This document shows, one piece after another, positions 46,407-56,152 of a DNA stretch of 64,000 nucleotides. Source of the stretch: Thalassia testudinum (lineage: Eukaryota; Streptophyta; Magnoliopsida; Alismatales; Hydrocharitaceae); NCBI GenBank assembly GCA_037157565.1, contig JAZHRO010000012.1, positions 6,102,501 through 6,166,500 of the forward strand, read 5' to 3'. The position numbers and the translations under genes were made by a program. Numbering within the stretch: position 1 is the stretch's first letter; each line of letters opens with the position of its first letter. The notes beneath the pieces were generated by a model. It did no database searches. It was given only the letters and a program-made list of their open reading frames with translations, and was not told the DNA's origin.

Positions 46407-47404
46407 TTGATTGGGTCCATCACACCTTCTGTCCCTCATCTACTCCATTGGTGTATGCTCAGGAGGAGGTCCTTAAGACCACCCTTGAGGCCTCCACTAG
46501 CTTTCCACTCTCGTCAAGGCCAACCCTCGACTTCTTTGTTTATGCAACTACCCGACCACATCAATATCTTCTCTGACTCTTCCCCTTTTGAGCCCGAATC
46601 TCCAACCACATCCATGGATCATCACCAAGAACAACCTAACATTACATATGAATTCTACGATTTCAGAGATCAGGTCAATGCCTACATCAACCCACTGTAG
46701 CACCCTCAAATGTGAGATCACTATAATCCTACTGCGGTGGAGATCGAACCCCGAATCCACATTCTTGCGGGAGGACACGAGGTGAAGCTCAAGCCTAGTA
46801 TGCTTCACATGATTCCAAAATTTCATGGCTTGAACTTCGAGGATCCTTTCCAGCACAACAAGAATCTAAAACATCCAGCCCACACCTTCGGGGTAGATAT
46901 ACGAAATCGTGATGGCTTACTCTTAAAGATCTTCTCCTTCTCTCTAGCTGACAAAGGGACCTACTGGTTTCAGACATACTCGCATCCGATCAATGCATGG
47001 GAAGAACTCCAAACCGCTTTCTTGCAAAAATTCTTTCCCATTGGTCGGACGAATGTTATGCGGCATCAAATCACGCACTTCTCGCAAAGAGCGGGAGAAT
47101 CTCTACATGAGGCCTGGGATCTTTTTTGGTGCAAATGCCCCCATCACGGAGTCCCGAAGTGGGAACAAGTCCAATCCTTTTACCATGGGGTCCATGACAA
47201 TATCAAGCTTTTTGTCAATGCAACCTATGGTGGCACCATCATGGGTTAGCATGAAGACATGATTTGGGGAATTCTCGAGAATATGTGTGAGAACTCCCTG
47301 AACAATGAGTCATTGGGTTTCTACAATCGGACGACCACCCGTGCATTGACAAACAACGAGGGGTACATGAAATTCGATACCTGTCCGCATCTGTTGACCT
47401 AGAG
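46407..47404 (+). pseudogene. gag: Element F gag, N-terminal and capsid part
   Basis: One frame runs from 46407 to 47249 with stops only near 46698 and 46710. It gives VKLKPSMLHMIPKFHGLNFE, LKIFSFSLADKGTYWFQTY, WEELQTAFLQKFFPIGRTN, GESLHEAWDLF and CPHHGVPKWEQVQSFYHGV. These are Athila-type gag segments parallel to element D gag. After the TAG at 47249 the frame continues briefly and then shifts near 47400 into the next segment. Confidence 0.85.
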
Positions 47405-49105
47405 TTGGTAGCCAGTCAATTGGATATGGTCTCAAGTATTGAGAAGAAGGTGGAAGACATCAATCGACATCTACACAGAACCACTGCTGCACCACAGAGT
47501 CCATATGTACACCCATCCTCAAGTAGGGAGGCTACACACAATATCTACTATTCTCAGGGGATGGATGCCTATCCACCCCCTCCTGATTATGGTCTTGGAG
47601 AAAACTTCAGGATAGCCTACCATAGTTGGGGGAACTCTGAACCCTCATACTCTGATTTTTTTGAAGTTCCTCAGACTTACGAGGATCTCCATGCCGTACA
47701 GAATAATCTTTTCTCAAACACCTATAACCCTGGATGGCGAAGTCATCCCAATTTCGCGTGGTCGGGAAATAACTCGAATCAAAGACCGTAATTCCAACCC
47801 CAACCACAAAACCCACAACCCTATTAGCCCACTCAACCAAGGCCTAATCAAAATTTCCAATCAGGGCCTAACAAGGAACACCAAATGGCCTTGATTCTTC
47901 AAACCTTGGTTGACATTCAGAAATAGCACAAAGACGAGATCGTAGAAGTTTGTAATCAGCTGGCACAGATGGCAAATGCTCGCCAATCTGGCGTACTTCC
48001 TTCCCAACCTTTGCCTAATCCAAACAGCATGTCAACCCAAAAACACGTTGTGAACCAAATCCAGGGTCAAGCATGCTATACTCAGCCAAGCCCATCTACT
48101 CATACCTGTGTGTTTACCTCAGCTAACCAGAATCACACCACAACCTATCCTACTCTTCAGTAATAAAATCCAATTCGCTCTCCTTCACCTCTGCATCATG
48201 ATTGTGCAATGATCAATGTTATGGGCATGAGAAGAGAACAAAAACCCATCCCCAAAGATAGCCAATCGATTTCCTTATCCCAGATCTTATCCCACTTCCA
48301 CACTAGAGGATTGTTGGAAACTGATGTAACGGGACCTTTGAGGAACGCACAGGTCACTATTCCATTACTTGATATCCTCACTCTCAATCCTACCTCACTT
48401 GACTTGTCCAAAAAAGAGGTAGAAGAACCATCACAAGGGAAGGTAGTATTGTTTGACAGTGTAAGTACCACAATCCAAAATAGTCTAGCTCCTAAGAAAT
48501 CCAATCCAGGCACCCTGCAAATCCCCTGCAAGATTGGTGGTACAAATTTCAAGCAGGCTGTACTGGACCATGGCACTTCAGTCAACCTCATCCCTACCAC
48601 CCTATTTGAAAAATTATGGATCGGATAGCTAAAACCCGCTAATGTTACTTTACAACTAGCTAATCGAACCTTGATCACACTGATTAGGATGGTAGAGGAT
48701 GTGGTAATTAGAGTTAAGGATTTTAGCTACCTAGCTGATTTCCTAATTCTCGACATGGATACGCCACAACAGATACAAGATATGCCGGTGATTTTGGGAA
48801 GACCATTCTTGGCTACTGCAGGAGCCATAATCAATTGTGAATCAGGGAATATGATAATTGCCTCAAGAAATCAACATACTGAGATTAGTATTTTCGAGGC
48901 AACAAAAGGAAAATGCTCGGCAAAACAACTAGATTTTATCCAGGACCTCATGACTATATCATTAATGGAAAACCTGGTGCCAGAATCAAAAACTTTTCAC
49001 GTGCTAGATGATCTTGATTTGACCAAGCTTACTGACATGAGCATAGTGGAGGCTTTCACCTTTGATTTTGAGGACATACCCAAGGATTTTTGGGAAACAT
49101 GGTGA
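47405..49105 (+). pseudogene. pol: Element F gag C-terminus and protease
   Basis: A single frame covers 1.7 kb with about five in-frame stops. The first part is a Tyr/Pro/Asn-rich linker with TYNPGWRSHPNFAWSG, typical of Athila gag, then QMALILQTLVDIQ. The protease follows: KIGGTNFKQAVLDHGTSVNL, IPTTLFEKLW, VTLQLANRTLITLIRMVEDV and MPVILGRPFLATAGAIINCE. The active site reads DHG where DxG is expected, so the aspartate is kept. Only a few stops break an otherwise well-preserved polyprotein. Confidence 0.85.
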
Positions 49106-49298
49106 CATACTGGATTCAGATTCCATGAATATGGAGACATTTTGTTTTGAGGACCTCCAGGAATCAGGCTTAGCAGATATTGAGAGTGACCTCCACCCAG
49201 AGAATGAATCCTTTACAGAATTTGAGTTAGATGATCCAAGAAGCGCTCTCCAAACATTCACTTTTGATTGGGATGAAGATTACAGTGAAGAGTACTAG
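49106..49298 (+). pseudogene. pol: Element F spacer between protease and RT
   Basis: An acidic reading in a different frame (ETFCFEDLQESGLADIESDL, then FTFDWDEDYSEEY) ends at 49298. Athila-like polyproteins have a variable acidic spacer here. The element is cut directly after it, so RT, RNase H and integrase are missing. Confidence 0.5.
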
Positions 49299-49305
49299 TG
49301 GAACT

Positions 49306-49743
49306 TGTCAATTTCTCGGAAATTCCCTAGTCTCTTGGTTCTCTAGAAAATAAAACACTGTATCACTATTCACAACTGAAGTAGAGTATGTAGTAGCGTC
49401 TTTAGCTTGTTCACAACTATTGTAGATGAAACAAACATTACAAGACTTTGGCTTATCTTATAAGAATAATAAAATTTTGTGTGACAACACAAGTGCCATT
49501 AATCTATCCAAGAATCCAGTACAACACTCTAGGACTAGACATATAGATGTTAAACACCACTTTCTTAGATATTATGTCTTAAAAGGGGATGTCAATTTAG
49601 AATTTGTTGGCACAGAAAATCAACTAGATGATATATTCACAAAACCATTACCAAAACAAAGGTTTAATAAAATTTGTCATTTACTAGGTTTCTTTAAATT
49701 AAAAGAGTTAATTAATTTGCCTGATAAATGCATTTCTTCATAG
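49306..49743 (+). pseudogene. pol: Ty1/copia RNase H C-terminal fragment
   Basis: The frame gives CQFLGNSLVSWFSRK, a stop, then TTEVEYVVASLACSQLL, a stop, and an open 105-aa run with LCDNTSAINLSKNPVQHSRT, RHIDVKHHFLRYYVLKGDVN and TENQLDDIFTKPLPKQRFNK. These are the copia RNase H signatures (CDNxSAI, HIDVxxHF, DIFTKPL). The style resembles the SIRE lineage. Upstream RT is absent; the fragment is fused to element F. Confidence 0.88.
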
Positions 49744-50072
49744 CACTATGGATGCCTTCATGGCATCATTAGATGATTAGATGTTATATTTGTTTCTATC
49801 TTTATTTTGGCATATATAACTTCCCAGAACATTTATATTCTATGCACTTCTTATCTAGACTCTTTATTTATGCATGAAGATTATCTCTCTCAGTTTTATA
49901 TTTCTCTTTAGCTCTCTTATATTGCATGATATTTATGATGCTTGAATTACATGTTTAAGGGGAAGTTAAATGTAAAATCAACAGCAACATGTTTTACTTT
50001 TTGCTGAAACAAAAAGGAGGAGATATTATGCAAAACTATTTTTTAAATTTCATAATTATAATTTTATTGTCA
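49744..50072 (+). mobile_element. Copia 3' noncoding region
   Basis: About 330 bases between the pol stop and the polypurine tract carry no ORF. Purine-rich phrases (caaaaaggaggagatatt near 50009) are typical of SIRE-like elements. Confidence 0.55.
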
Positions 50073-50088
50073 TCAAAAAAGGGGAGAA
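50073..50088 (+). other. Copia polypurine tract
   Basis: CAAAAAAGGGGAGAA directly precedes the LTR start TGTAAGCACC. Confidence 0.7.
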
Positions 50089-51070
50089 TGTAAGCACCTT
50101 TATTTTGATATACCAAAATTATGTTTATTGCTAGACTAACATTTCATGACTATCTCGAATTAAAGTATTAAAGCATCTTTCACGTCAAGTGCAGATAGTT
50201 GTTAATGTGTGTCATTTTATCTTTATTTGAGTCTAGAACATTATTGTAAAGAACCTCAAATAAAACTCAAAAATAAATTTTTCGTGCATCTCTTCAAAAC
50301 CAAGCTTTTAGGATTATTGATCGACCAAATTAGCAAATTGATTAATCAAATCACTTTGATCGACCAACCAACTTCATTAACAAATCAAATCAGTCCATTT
50401 TAGGAAGTTGAGAAATATCCTTTTGATCGACCAATCAACTTAATTGATCGATCAATCAGTGATCGACCAACCATCTTAATTGATCGACCAATTAACCTTA
50501 ATTGATCAACCAATTTAATTTCCTATTCAAGCAAAACTTTTAGTATAAATAGATGTTGCATGCAGCTCATTCTTTCATAACTTTCAAAGAGGAATACCAT
50601 TCAAAAAGTAGAGCTTCTCGTGCTTATTCCAAAGGCTTTCGCACCCCGTTCTTCACGTTCTTCAAAAGTACGACGCTTCGAACCTCTGCGAAAAATTAGT
50701 TTGATCCTTTATTGAGGTTCCATAGAAGTTATTCATGTTATTCTATTTTGTTGTTTTGATTTATGGATCCCAAGTTTGTTGGGTAGATCCGTGGTTATTG
50801 TTTTTGCTTCTCTTCAGGATAAAAAGGGAAGTGGTTGTAAGAGGTTGTGTTACCCTCGTTTAAGTGATACGTCTAGTGGATTGACTCGCTTGGACTAGTC
50901 GAAAAAATCCTAAGCTGGGAGGCTTAGGTAGTGGTTTTCACCTGGATTAGGTTTTCACTATAAACAGGTGTACTCTGTGCATGAATCTTTGGTGCTTTAT
51001 TTTTTAATCTATGCATATATTTTAAAGCAATACTATTCACCCCTCCCCTCCAGTACTTAGTTACGATCCA
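50089..51070 (+). mobile_element. Copia 3' LTR
   Basis: The LTR starts TGTAAGCACC after the polypurine tract. A TATAAATAG box is at 50542-50550 and the terminal part (attcacccctcccctccag near 51036) is typical of copia LTR ends. The right end near 51070 is set by a CCA before element D homology resumes. It holds a cluster of TTGATCGACCAA motifs at 50317-50517. Confidence 0.6.
50317..50517. repeat. Cluster of TTGATCGACCAA motifs
   Basis: At least seven variants (TTGATCGACCAAT, ATTGATCGATCAATC, ATTGATCAACCAATT) occur in 200 bases upstream of the TATA box. Confidence 0.8.
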
Positions 51071-52188
51071 CAGGATATTCTCCTACTCTCAAACTTAGGC
51101 TTTAGAAAATTTTCAATCTTAGAGAATAAAACTGTATGACCTAAATACTTAGACCCTTCAAGTCTTCGGGCTTAATCTGCCCGGGTGTCCACTAAAATGT
51201 GGACTTGTTTCTTGAGTCTTCGCCATTTGAAAATTTATTTTAGATTGGTTAAATAAGTTGGGGTGATAAGTACACGACTTATTAACCCGCCCTCTGATTT
51301 GAGAGGATTTTAAGTCTAAACATCTACACACACTTTGCACTGACTCACTTTTCGATGGTTTTTACGAAAATTAGGTAGCTAATGAACCTTCCAGGGTGGT
51401 ATGACTGGCAAGTTATTGTGGGTAATAGCCCATTAGTCGGTTATCCAGAGCCTAGCCACATGATCATTCTTTTCCTGCTGCCTTTAGGTAAATCTTAGAT
51501 CAGGGAAGCCACCTACTTAGAAAAAAAGAAAAGAAAAATATCCAAAAAGAGAAAAAGAAAAATAAAAAAGAAGAAAAGCAAAAAAAATAAATAAGCCACA
51601 CTTCACCGCACGAGTATAGCTGGCAGGTTATCTTGGGTAATTGCCCCTTGGTTAGTTGTCCAGAACCCAGCTCACAAAAATGCACGTTTAATTCCAAATA
51701 CCTAGGAAGAAGTGGAGAAGTAGAATAAACTGAGGGGATATCACTGGGTTCGCTCTTGTATTGACCAAATAAAAATAAAAATAGGGAGAAAGCTACCGGT
51801 CGGATAGATAAACCTTTAGGTAGAATTCTTTTTAAGGTCACCTAGGGGTGTAGAAACCCGAAGTCTGTTCTGATTGCCGATCAATTAGTCTAGCACTTCA
51901 CACAGAAAGATGCTTAGAAGTTAGAGTTCTCATCGAGTCTTAGGTGGGTTGAGTGGCCGTAGACAGCTGCTTTGAAACCTTAAACTCAAAAATCCAAAAA
52001 AAATTAGAAAAGAAGAAAAGATGAAAAAGATCCTTCTTTGAATAAGGCGAGGGCTTGAGGCGGTCTGCATTTTGACAGACACCCAGGCACTGTTGTGTCA
52101 CTGTAGTTCAGGTTTTAGTTGAAATTCCTAAGAGTTGAAAAATAACTTTTGCCCAAGAAATTTGATTCTAATTCTTTTATAAATAGCA
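51071..52188 (+). mobile_element. Element D 3' noncoding region
   Basis: From about 51090 this is a plus-sense counterpart of E2 54290-55350 read in minus sense. It shares the tcttcgggcttaatctgccc block, two roughly 62-nt repeats (51398-51459 and 51612-51675), a purine-rich tract (51513-51593), and an end phrase ttttataaatagcat. It therefore belongs to D or a sister copy; the region between gag and here was deleted or displaced. Its own polypurine tract and 3' LTR are missing at 52188. Confidence 0.65.
51398..51675 (+). repeat. Paired 62-nt repeats flanking a purine tract, D copy
   Basis: Copies at 51398-51459 and 51612-51675 share CTGGCA-GTTAT, GGGTAAT-GCCC and GTTNTCCAGA-CC blocks. The interval is rich in A and G. 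E2 has the same arrangement at 54807-55060. Confidence 0.65.
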
Positions 52189-52192
52189 TGTA

Positions 52193-52500
52193 TGTTGGAA
52201 CCTAGTTTCATCTTTCTTATGTGTTTTGGTGTTAACAAAACCATTTTAACATCTAATGTGTTTATGAAGTATTACAGATCAAATGAATCTATGGATGCAA
52301 GCAACAAGATAGCATATGAAGGAAGAAGACTAGAAGACTATAGTTCTTATTTTATTAATTGTATTTTAGAATCTTTGGATGTCACCTAATAAGTAAAACA
52401 TAATCTAGGGGTTAAAATCAAAGTAGAGATAATTAGGGTTCAGAAAATCGTTCATTCACTCGTTTCAAAACTCAAAATTGATTTTTTCAAAATAAAGTCA
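52193..52500 (+). mobile_element. Copia LTR fragment, left of E2
   Basis: It starts TGTTGGAACC and contains a tgttttggtgttaacaaaac phrase common at the start of SIRE-like LTRs. It is interrupted by E2 at 52501 and resumes at 59669. Confidence 0.5.
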
Positions 52501-53245
52501 TGTTGAACGTGCAAATCGCTACGCTAACGTGTTCGATTTTGGAAAACCTGTCGTTGTAGTTCGAAAGCGAAGAATTCGTGTTCAACAAATAAAATTTATA
52601 CCGAAATTGAAATTCTGGGTCGAACACAGGAAGGCGGACGTTTGATTTAAAAACTACGTGTTTCTTTTTATTTGTCACATAATAATTCAATTTAAAACTA
52701 TCTAATTATTTACAATAAATAGAAGAGAGAGAGAGTAAGAGAGAAAGAGAATATTACACAGAGAAATCAAAATGAGATGTAGAATAAACAAGGAATTTAT
52801 CATTAAGAAGATTGTTCATTTCACTCTTACAACTACAAAGCATAAAACAATTACTCTAGAAAGCGATAAATTTACTCTAGAAAGCATTAAAAGAATGGAG
52901 GGAGAAATGTCCTCCTCGACGATTGCTTGGAGGACGAGCAAAACTACACTAGAAAGCAGTAAAAAGAATAGGGAGAGAGAAATCCTCCTCAACGGTTGCT
53001 TGGAGGACGAGCCTGACGGGACGACGCCTGGACGAAGGAGAACGAAGCAGGACGAAGGAGGACGAAGCAGAAGAACGGGAACGAAGCAGCACACCGTCGT
53101 CGTCGTGGGATCCACTTCCGAAGGGGAACGAAAATTGGACTTTATCTCACGAGAAGCGTCCCGGGTGTGGGACAAGCTTCTCGTGAGCTTTGGAGGGGTA
53201 GAGAGGAGAAGGAAGGGATGAGAATTTCGTATGGAGGGGGTCTCC

Positions 53246-53252
53246 TTTTATA
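53246..53252 (-). promoter_or_regulatory. TATA box of the E2 left LTR
   Basis: In minus sense the sequence is AACTATAAAAGGAG, a strong plant TATA context. Confidence 0.65.
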
Positions 53253-53395
53253 GTTGCAAGGAGTGGGAGCAAAATGGACATTACAACTTCAAAATAATAA
53301 ATGAGGGGTCTTTAGTGACGGATGTAGCTTCTGCGCCCACGCGCGCTGCTTCAGCTGCCCGCGTGCTCAACGCCATCGCATGCACTTTGATTCTC

Positions 53396-53423
53396 AGCCG
53401 TCCGATCGCGAGATCGGACGGCT
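53396..53423. repeat. Hairpin with 12-bp arms in E2 U3
   Basis: AGCCGTCCGATC and GATCGGACGGCT flank a GCGA loop. Related hairpins are in the right LTR (about 58829-58856) and in D (about 37996-38022). Confidence 0.75.
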
Positions 53424-53587
53424 TAAGACGCATCTCCGCCCGCTGCGCTGCACCCGCCTGGCGCGTGCGATCGCGTGTGATGCCGCGCGTTCAATCGTGC
53501 GTGAACGCTATTGGGCGCGCGCGGCCATCCGATCGCGATCCAATGCCCGCCCACGCCCAATCGCCCGCACCTCCAACCCTCTGTTGT

Positions 53588-53637
53588 GGCTCGAACCCAC
53601 GCCCGCCGGTCGCGTAAGCGCGTCGATCGCTGCGCTA
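53588..53637 (-). promoter_or_regulatory. tRNA-like A-box/B-box segment, E2 left LTR
   Basis: In minus sense TAGCGCAGCGAT (53637-53626) resembles the A box, and GGTTCGAGCC (within 53597-53588) is an excellent B box. The two are about 28 bases apart. Confidence 0.6.
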
Positions 53638-53764
53638 CGAGGCGCGGATGGTCGAGCGGACGCTTTTAAGTGCGGCCGACCATAGCCGTTGGATCAAGAT
53701 CCAACGGCGGAGAGCGAGCGGGTGCGAGGCCTTCGTAGAATGCGTGCGGTCGTTTGGGTGACCG

Positions 53765-53788
53765 AGATGGCGCCACGTGGCGCCATCT
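53765..53788. repeat. Perfect 24-bp palindrome centred on CACGTG, left LTR
   Basis: The core is GGCGCCACGTGGCGCC, with AGAT and ATCT outside. CACGTG is the G-box/E-box core bound by bZIP and bHLH factors. It lies about 520 bases upstream of the TATA box in minus sense. Confidence 0.85.
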
Positions 53789-54222
53789 TGGCCGTCCATC
53801 TTCTGGAAGTTGTAGATGGTGCCATGGATGTCGGATTGACTTGATTTTTGTGTCGTTGGGCTGCGATCGTCGATTCGAATTCATCTGTGTGGTCGGATTT
53901 GTCATCTGAAGTGCGGATATTCACCATCCTGGCCCTTGATCTTCTAGGGTTCCCCGGTCACTATATGATGCTACGGATGCCTGATTAGGGCAATCTTGGA
54001 GTCGTTGAACTCCAATCGTCGCCCTGATCACATCCATACGGTTGGATCTTTGATCCGAGGCCCTGATAAAATGTTTGCCCTGTCCAAGCACATAAAAGGA
54101 GACAGTTAACCTCCATTTTATTCAAACTACTCTAAATGCAAGATGATGCATGTTATGCAATATTTATATCATGAAATGCAATCCTATGCTTAAGAACATG
54201 CATAAATAGACATTTTAAGTAG

Positions 54223-54241
54223 TGTAAATGTGTTTACATCA
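54223..54241 (-). repeat. LTR-terminal hairpin of E2
   Basis: TGTAAA and TTTACA are perfect 6-bp arms with a TGTG loop, three bases inside the LTR start in minus sense. The right copy (59645-59660) has one mismatch. Confidence 0.55.
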
Positions 54242-54257
54242 TACCCCCATGACTATC

Positions 54258-54278
54258 TTTTGCTAGTCCCTAGCAAAA
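54258..54278. repeat. PPT-proximal hairpin, E2 copy
   Basis: TTTTGCTAG and CTAGCAAAA are perfect 9-bp arms with a TCC loop, about 7 bases from the polypurine tract. The E1 copy is at 351-372. Confidence 0.75.
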
Positions 54279-54806
54279 ACTTTATGCTATTTATAAACGA
54301 ATTAGGTTGGATTATTTGGACCTGAGTTATTTTCAATCATTAAGAAATTGTCTACTTAGGAACTGAACTTTCAAAGACACAACAGCGCCCGGGTATCAGC
54401 CAAAATGCGGGCTGCCTCAAGCCCTCGCCTTATTCAAAGAAAAATTTCTTTTTCTCTTTTTACTCTTTTCTAATTTTTTTTGGATTTTCAAATTTTAGGG
54501 TTTAAGATTGGCTTTCTACAGCCATTCAACTCACCCAAGATTTGATGAGAACCCTAAGTTTTAAGCATCTTATTGTGATTGTGATAGACTCGTTGACCAG
54601 CAATTAAAACGGACTTCGGATTTCTACGCCTCTAGGTGACCTCAAAAAGAATTCTGCCTAAAGGTGTATCTTTACAACTAGTAGCTTTCTCCCTACTTTT
54701 ATTTTTTATGGGGTCAACACAAGGGTGAATCCAGTGTATATCTCCCCGGTTTATTCTACTTCTCCGCTTCTTCCTAAGTGTTTTGGGAATTTTTAGTGCA
54801 TTTTCT

Positions 54807-55060
54807 GAGCTAGGTTCTGGACAACCGGTCGATGAGCTGTTACCATCGACAACTTGTCAGCCATACTCGTGCAGTGAAGTGTGGCTTATTTCTTTTTGTT
54901 CTTTTCTCCTTTTCTTTTTTGATTTTTTTTTTTTTTTGAGTAGGTGTTTTCCCTGGTCTAAGATTTACCTAAAGGCAGCAAAAAGAGAAAGGTCTAGTGA
55001 CTGGGCTCTGGACAACATACCTATGGCCTGTTACCCACGATAACTTGCCAGCCATATCAC
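54807..55060 (-). repeat. Paired 62-nt repeats flanking a purine tract, E2 copy
   Basis: Copies at 54807-54869 and 54997-55060 read in minus sense GGCTG-CAAGTT, GGTAACAG and GTTGTCCAGA. The plus-strand pyrimidine run at 54884-54942 lies between them. Confidence 0.65.
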
Positions 55061-56152
55061 CCTAGAAGGTTCATTAGCTACCCAATTTCCGTTAAAATCG
55101 TCGAACAACGAGTCAGTGCAAAGTGTGTAGATGCTTAAGACTCAAAATTCCCTCAAATCAGAGGGTGGGTTGATAAGTTGTGTACTTATCACCCAAACTT
55201 ATTTATTCCAATTATAATAGAATTAAGATGGCGAGGACTCAAAGACAAATCCACATTTTAGTGGATACACAGGCTAATTAAGTCCAAAGACCTGAAGGGT
55301 CTTTGTGTTCAGATCTTAATGTAGTATTTCCTAAGATTGAAAATTTTCTTAAACCCAAATTCTCTTTCCTAATTTCGATTTTTTTTTTAATAAAAGAAAA
55401 CAAATCTACAGAGCTGACGAATGAATTCAGAGATAAATATCCACCCCCCCATGCCTATCTAATGCAATGTCCTCATTGTATTAAAAAGACATAAAATAGA
55501 GTGGAAAAGCGAAGAAAGCACCTGAATTGCGTGAATGTCAGGTCCACTATATGTGCTGAATATGTGCTGTATATGTGCTGTATGTGCCGAGATGAAAAAT
55601 TAAAAAGAACTGTATATGTGCTGAGTTTAGTGCCTTCAGCTAGGCACACTATACAAAGAAAAGAAATGAAGAATTCACAAGTGCAGGTCAGAATTAAAAT
55701 AAACAAAAGAATCCTCTGACCTATCAAAAGAGGTCCACAGATGTGGACCAGATTGTGGTGCAGACCCACACCCCATAATCGAGAATATCTTAGGTTCTGG
55801 ATAAAAATTACCCAAAACCTAAAATCAGAATGCAAGCGGGGTCGGGCCTGCGATTTATGAGGATGCAACCCAAGACCAAAAAGTCGGGTTACAGAGAATT
55901 GAATCTCAAAAGGATAATCGTTGAATGTGTGCTTGAGTTGAACATCCTCGAAACAAATGTCGTAAGGGTTCTGATTTGATGGTTTCAGCTTAAAAGGAAC
56001 CCTTCAATCCAATCTTCCATTTCCTCCAAAATTAACTTCCCAAATCAGAACTTCCCAGCTCCTACCCTCCTTATTCAGCATATCAAATTCCAGGACCTCT
56101 TGTATATTCATCACCCCATCTGAAATCTCCAAGTCTAAATGATGTGGCAGAA

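Larger units (their letters stand above)
52501..54241 (-). mobile_element. E2 3' LTR (left copy)
   Basis: In minus sense this 1741-bp LTR starts TGATGTAAAC at 54241 and ends in ACA at 52501. In order it holds a terminal hairpin, the CACGTG palindrome (53765-53788), the tRNA-like segment (53588-53637), a 12-bp-arm hairpin (53396-53423), a TATA box (53246-53252), and about 0.7 kb of R-U5 with a GA microsatellite near 52720. Plus-strand ORFs of 100-150 aa in it are antisense. Confidence 0.85.
54242..56152 (-). mobile_element. E2 3' noncoding region
   Basis: Between the ORF stop and the 3' LTR in minus sense. It contains a minisatellite of TATATGTGCTG near 55545-55625, two 62-nt repeats (54807-54869 and 54997-55060) flanking a tract that is purine-rich in sense, the PPT-proximal hairpin (54258-54278), and a polypurine tract CATGGGGGTA at 54251-54242. 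The 131-aa ORF at 55473-55868 shows no family features. Confidence 0.7.
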
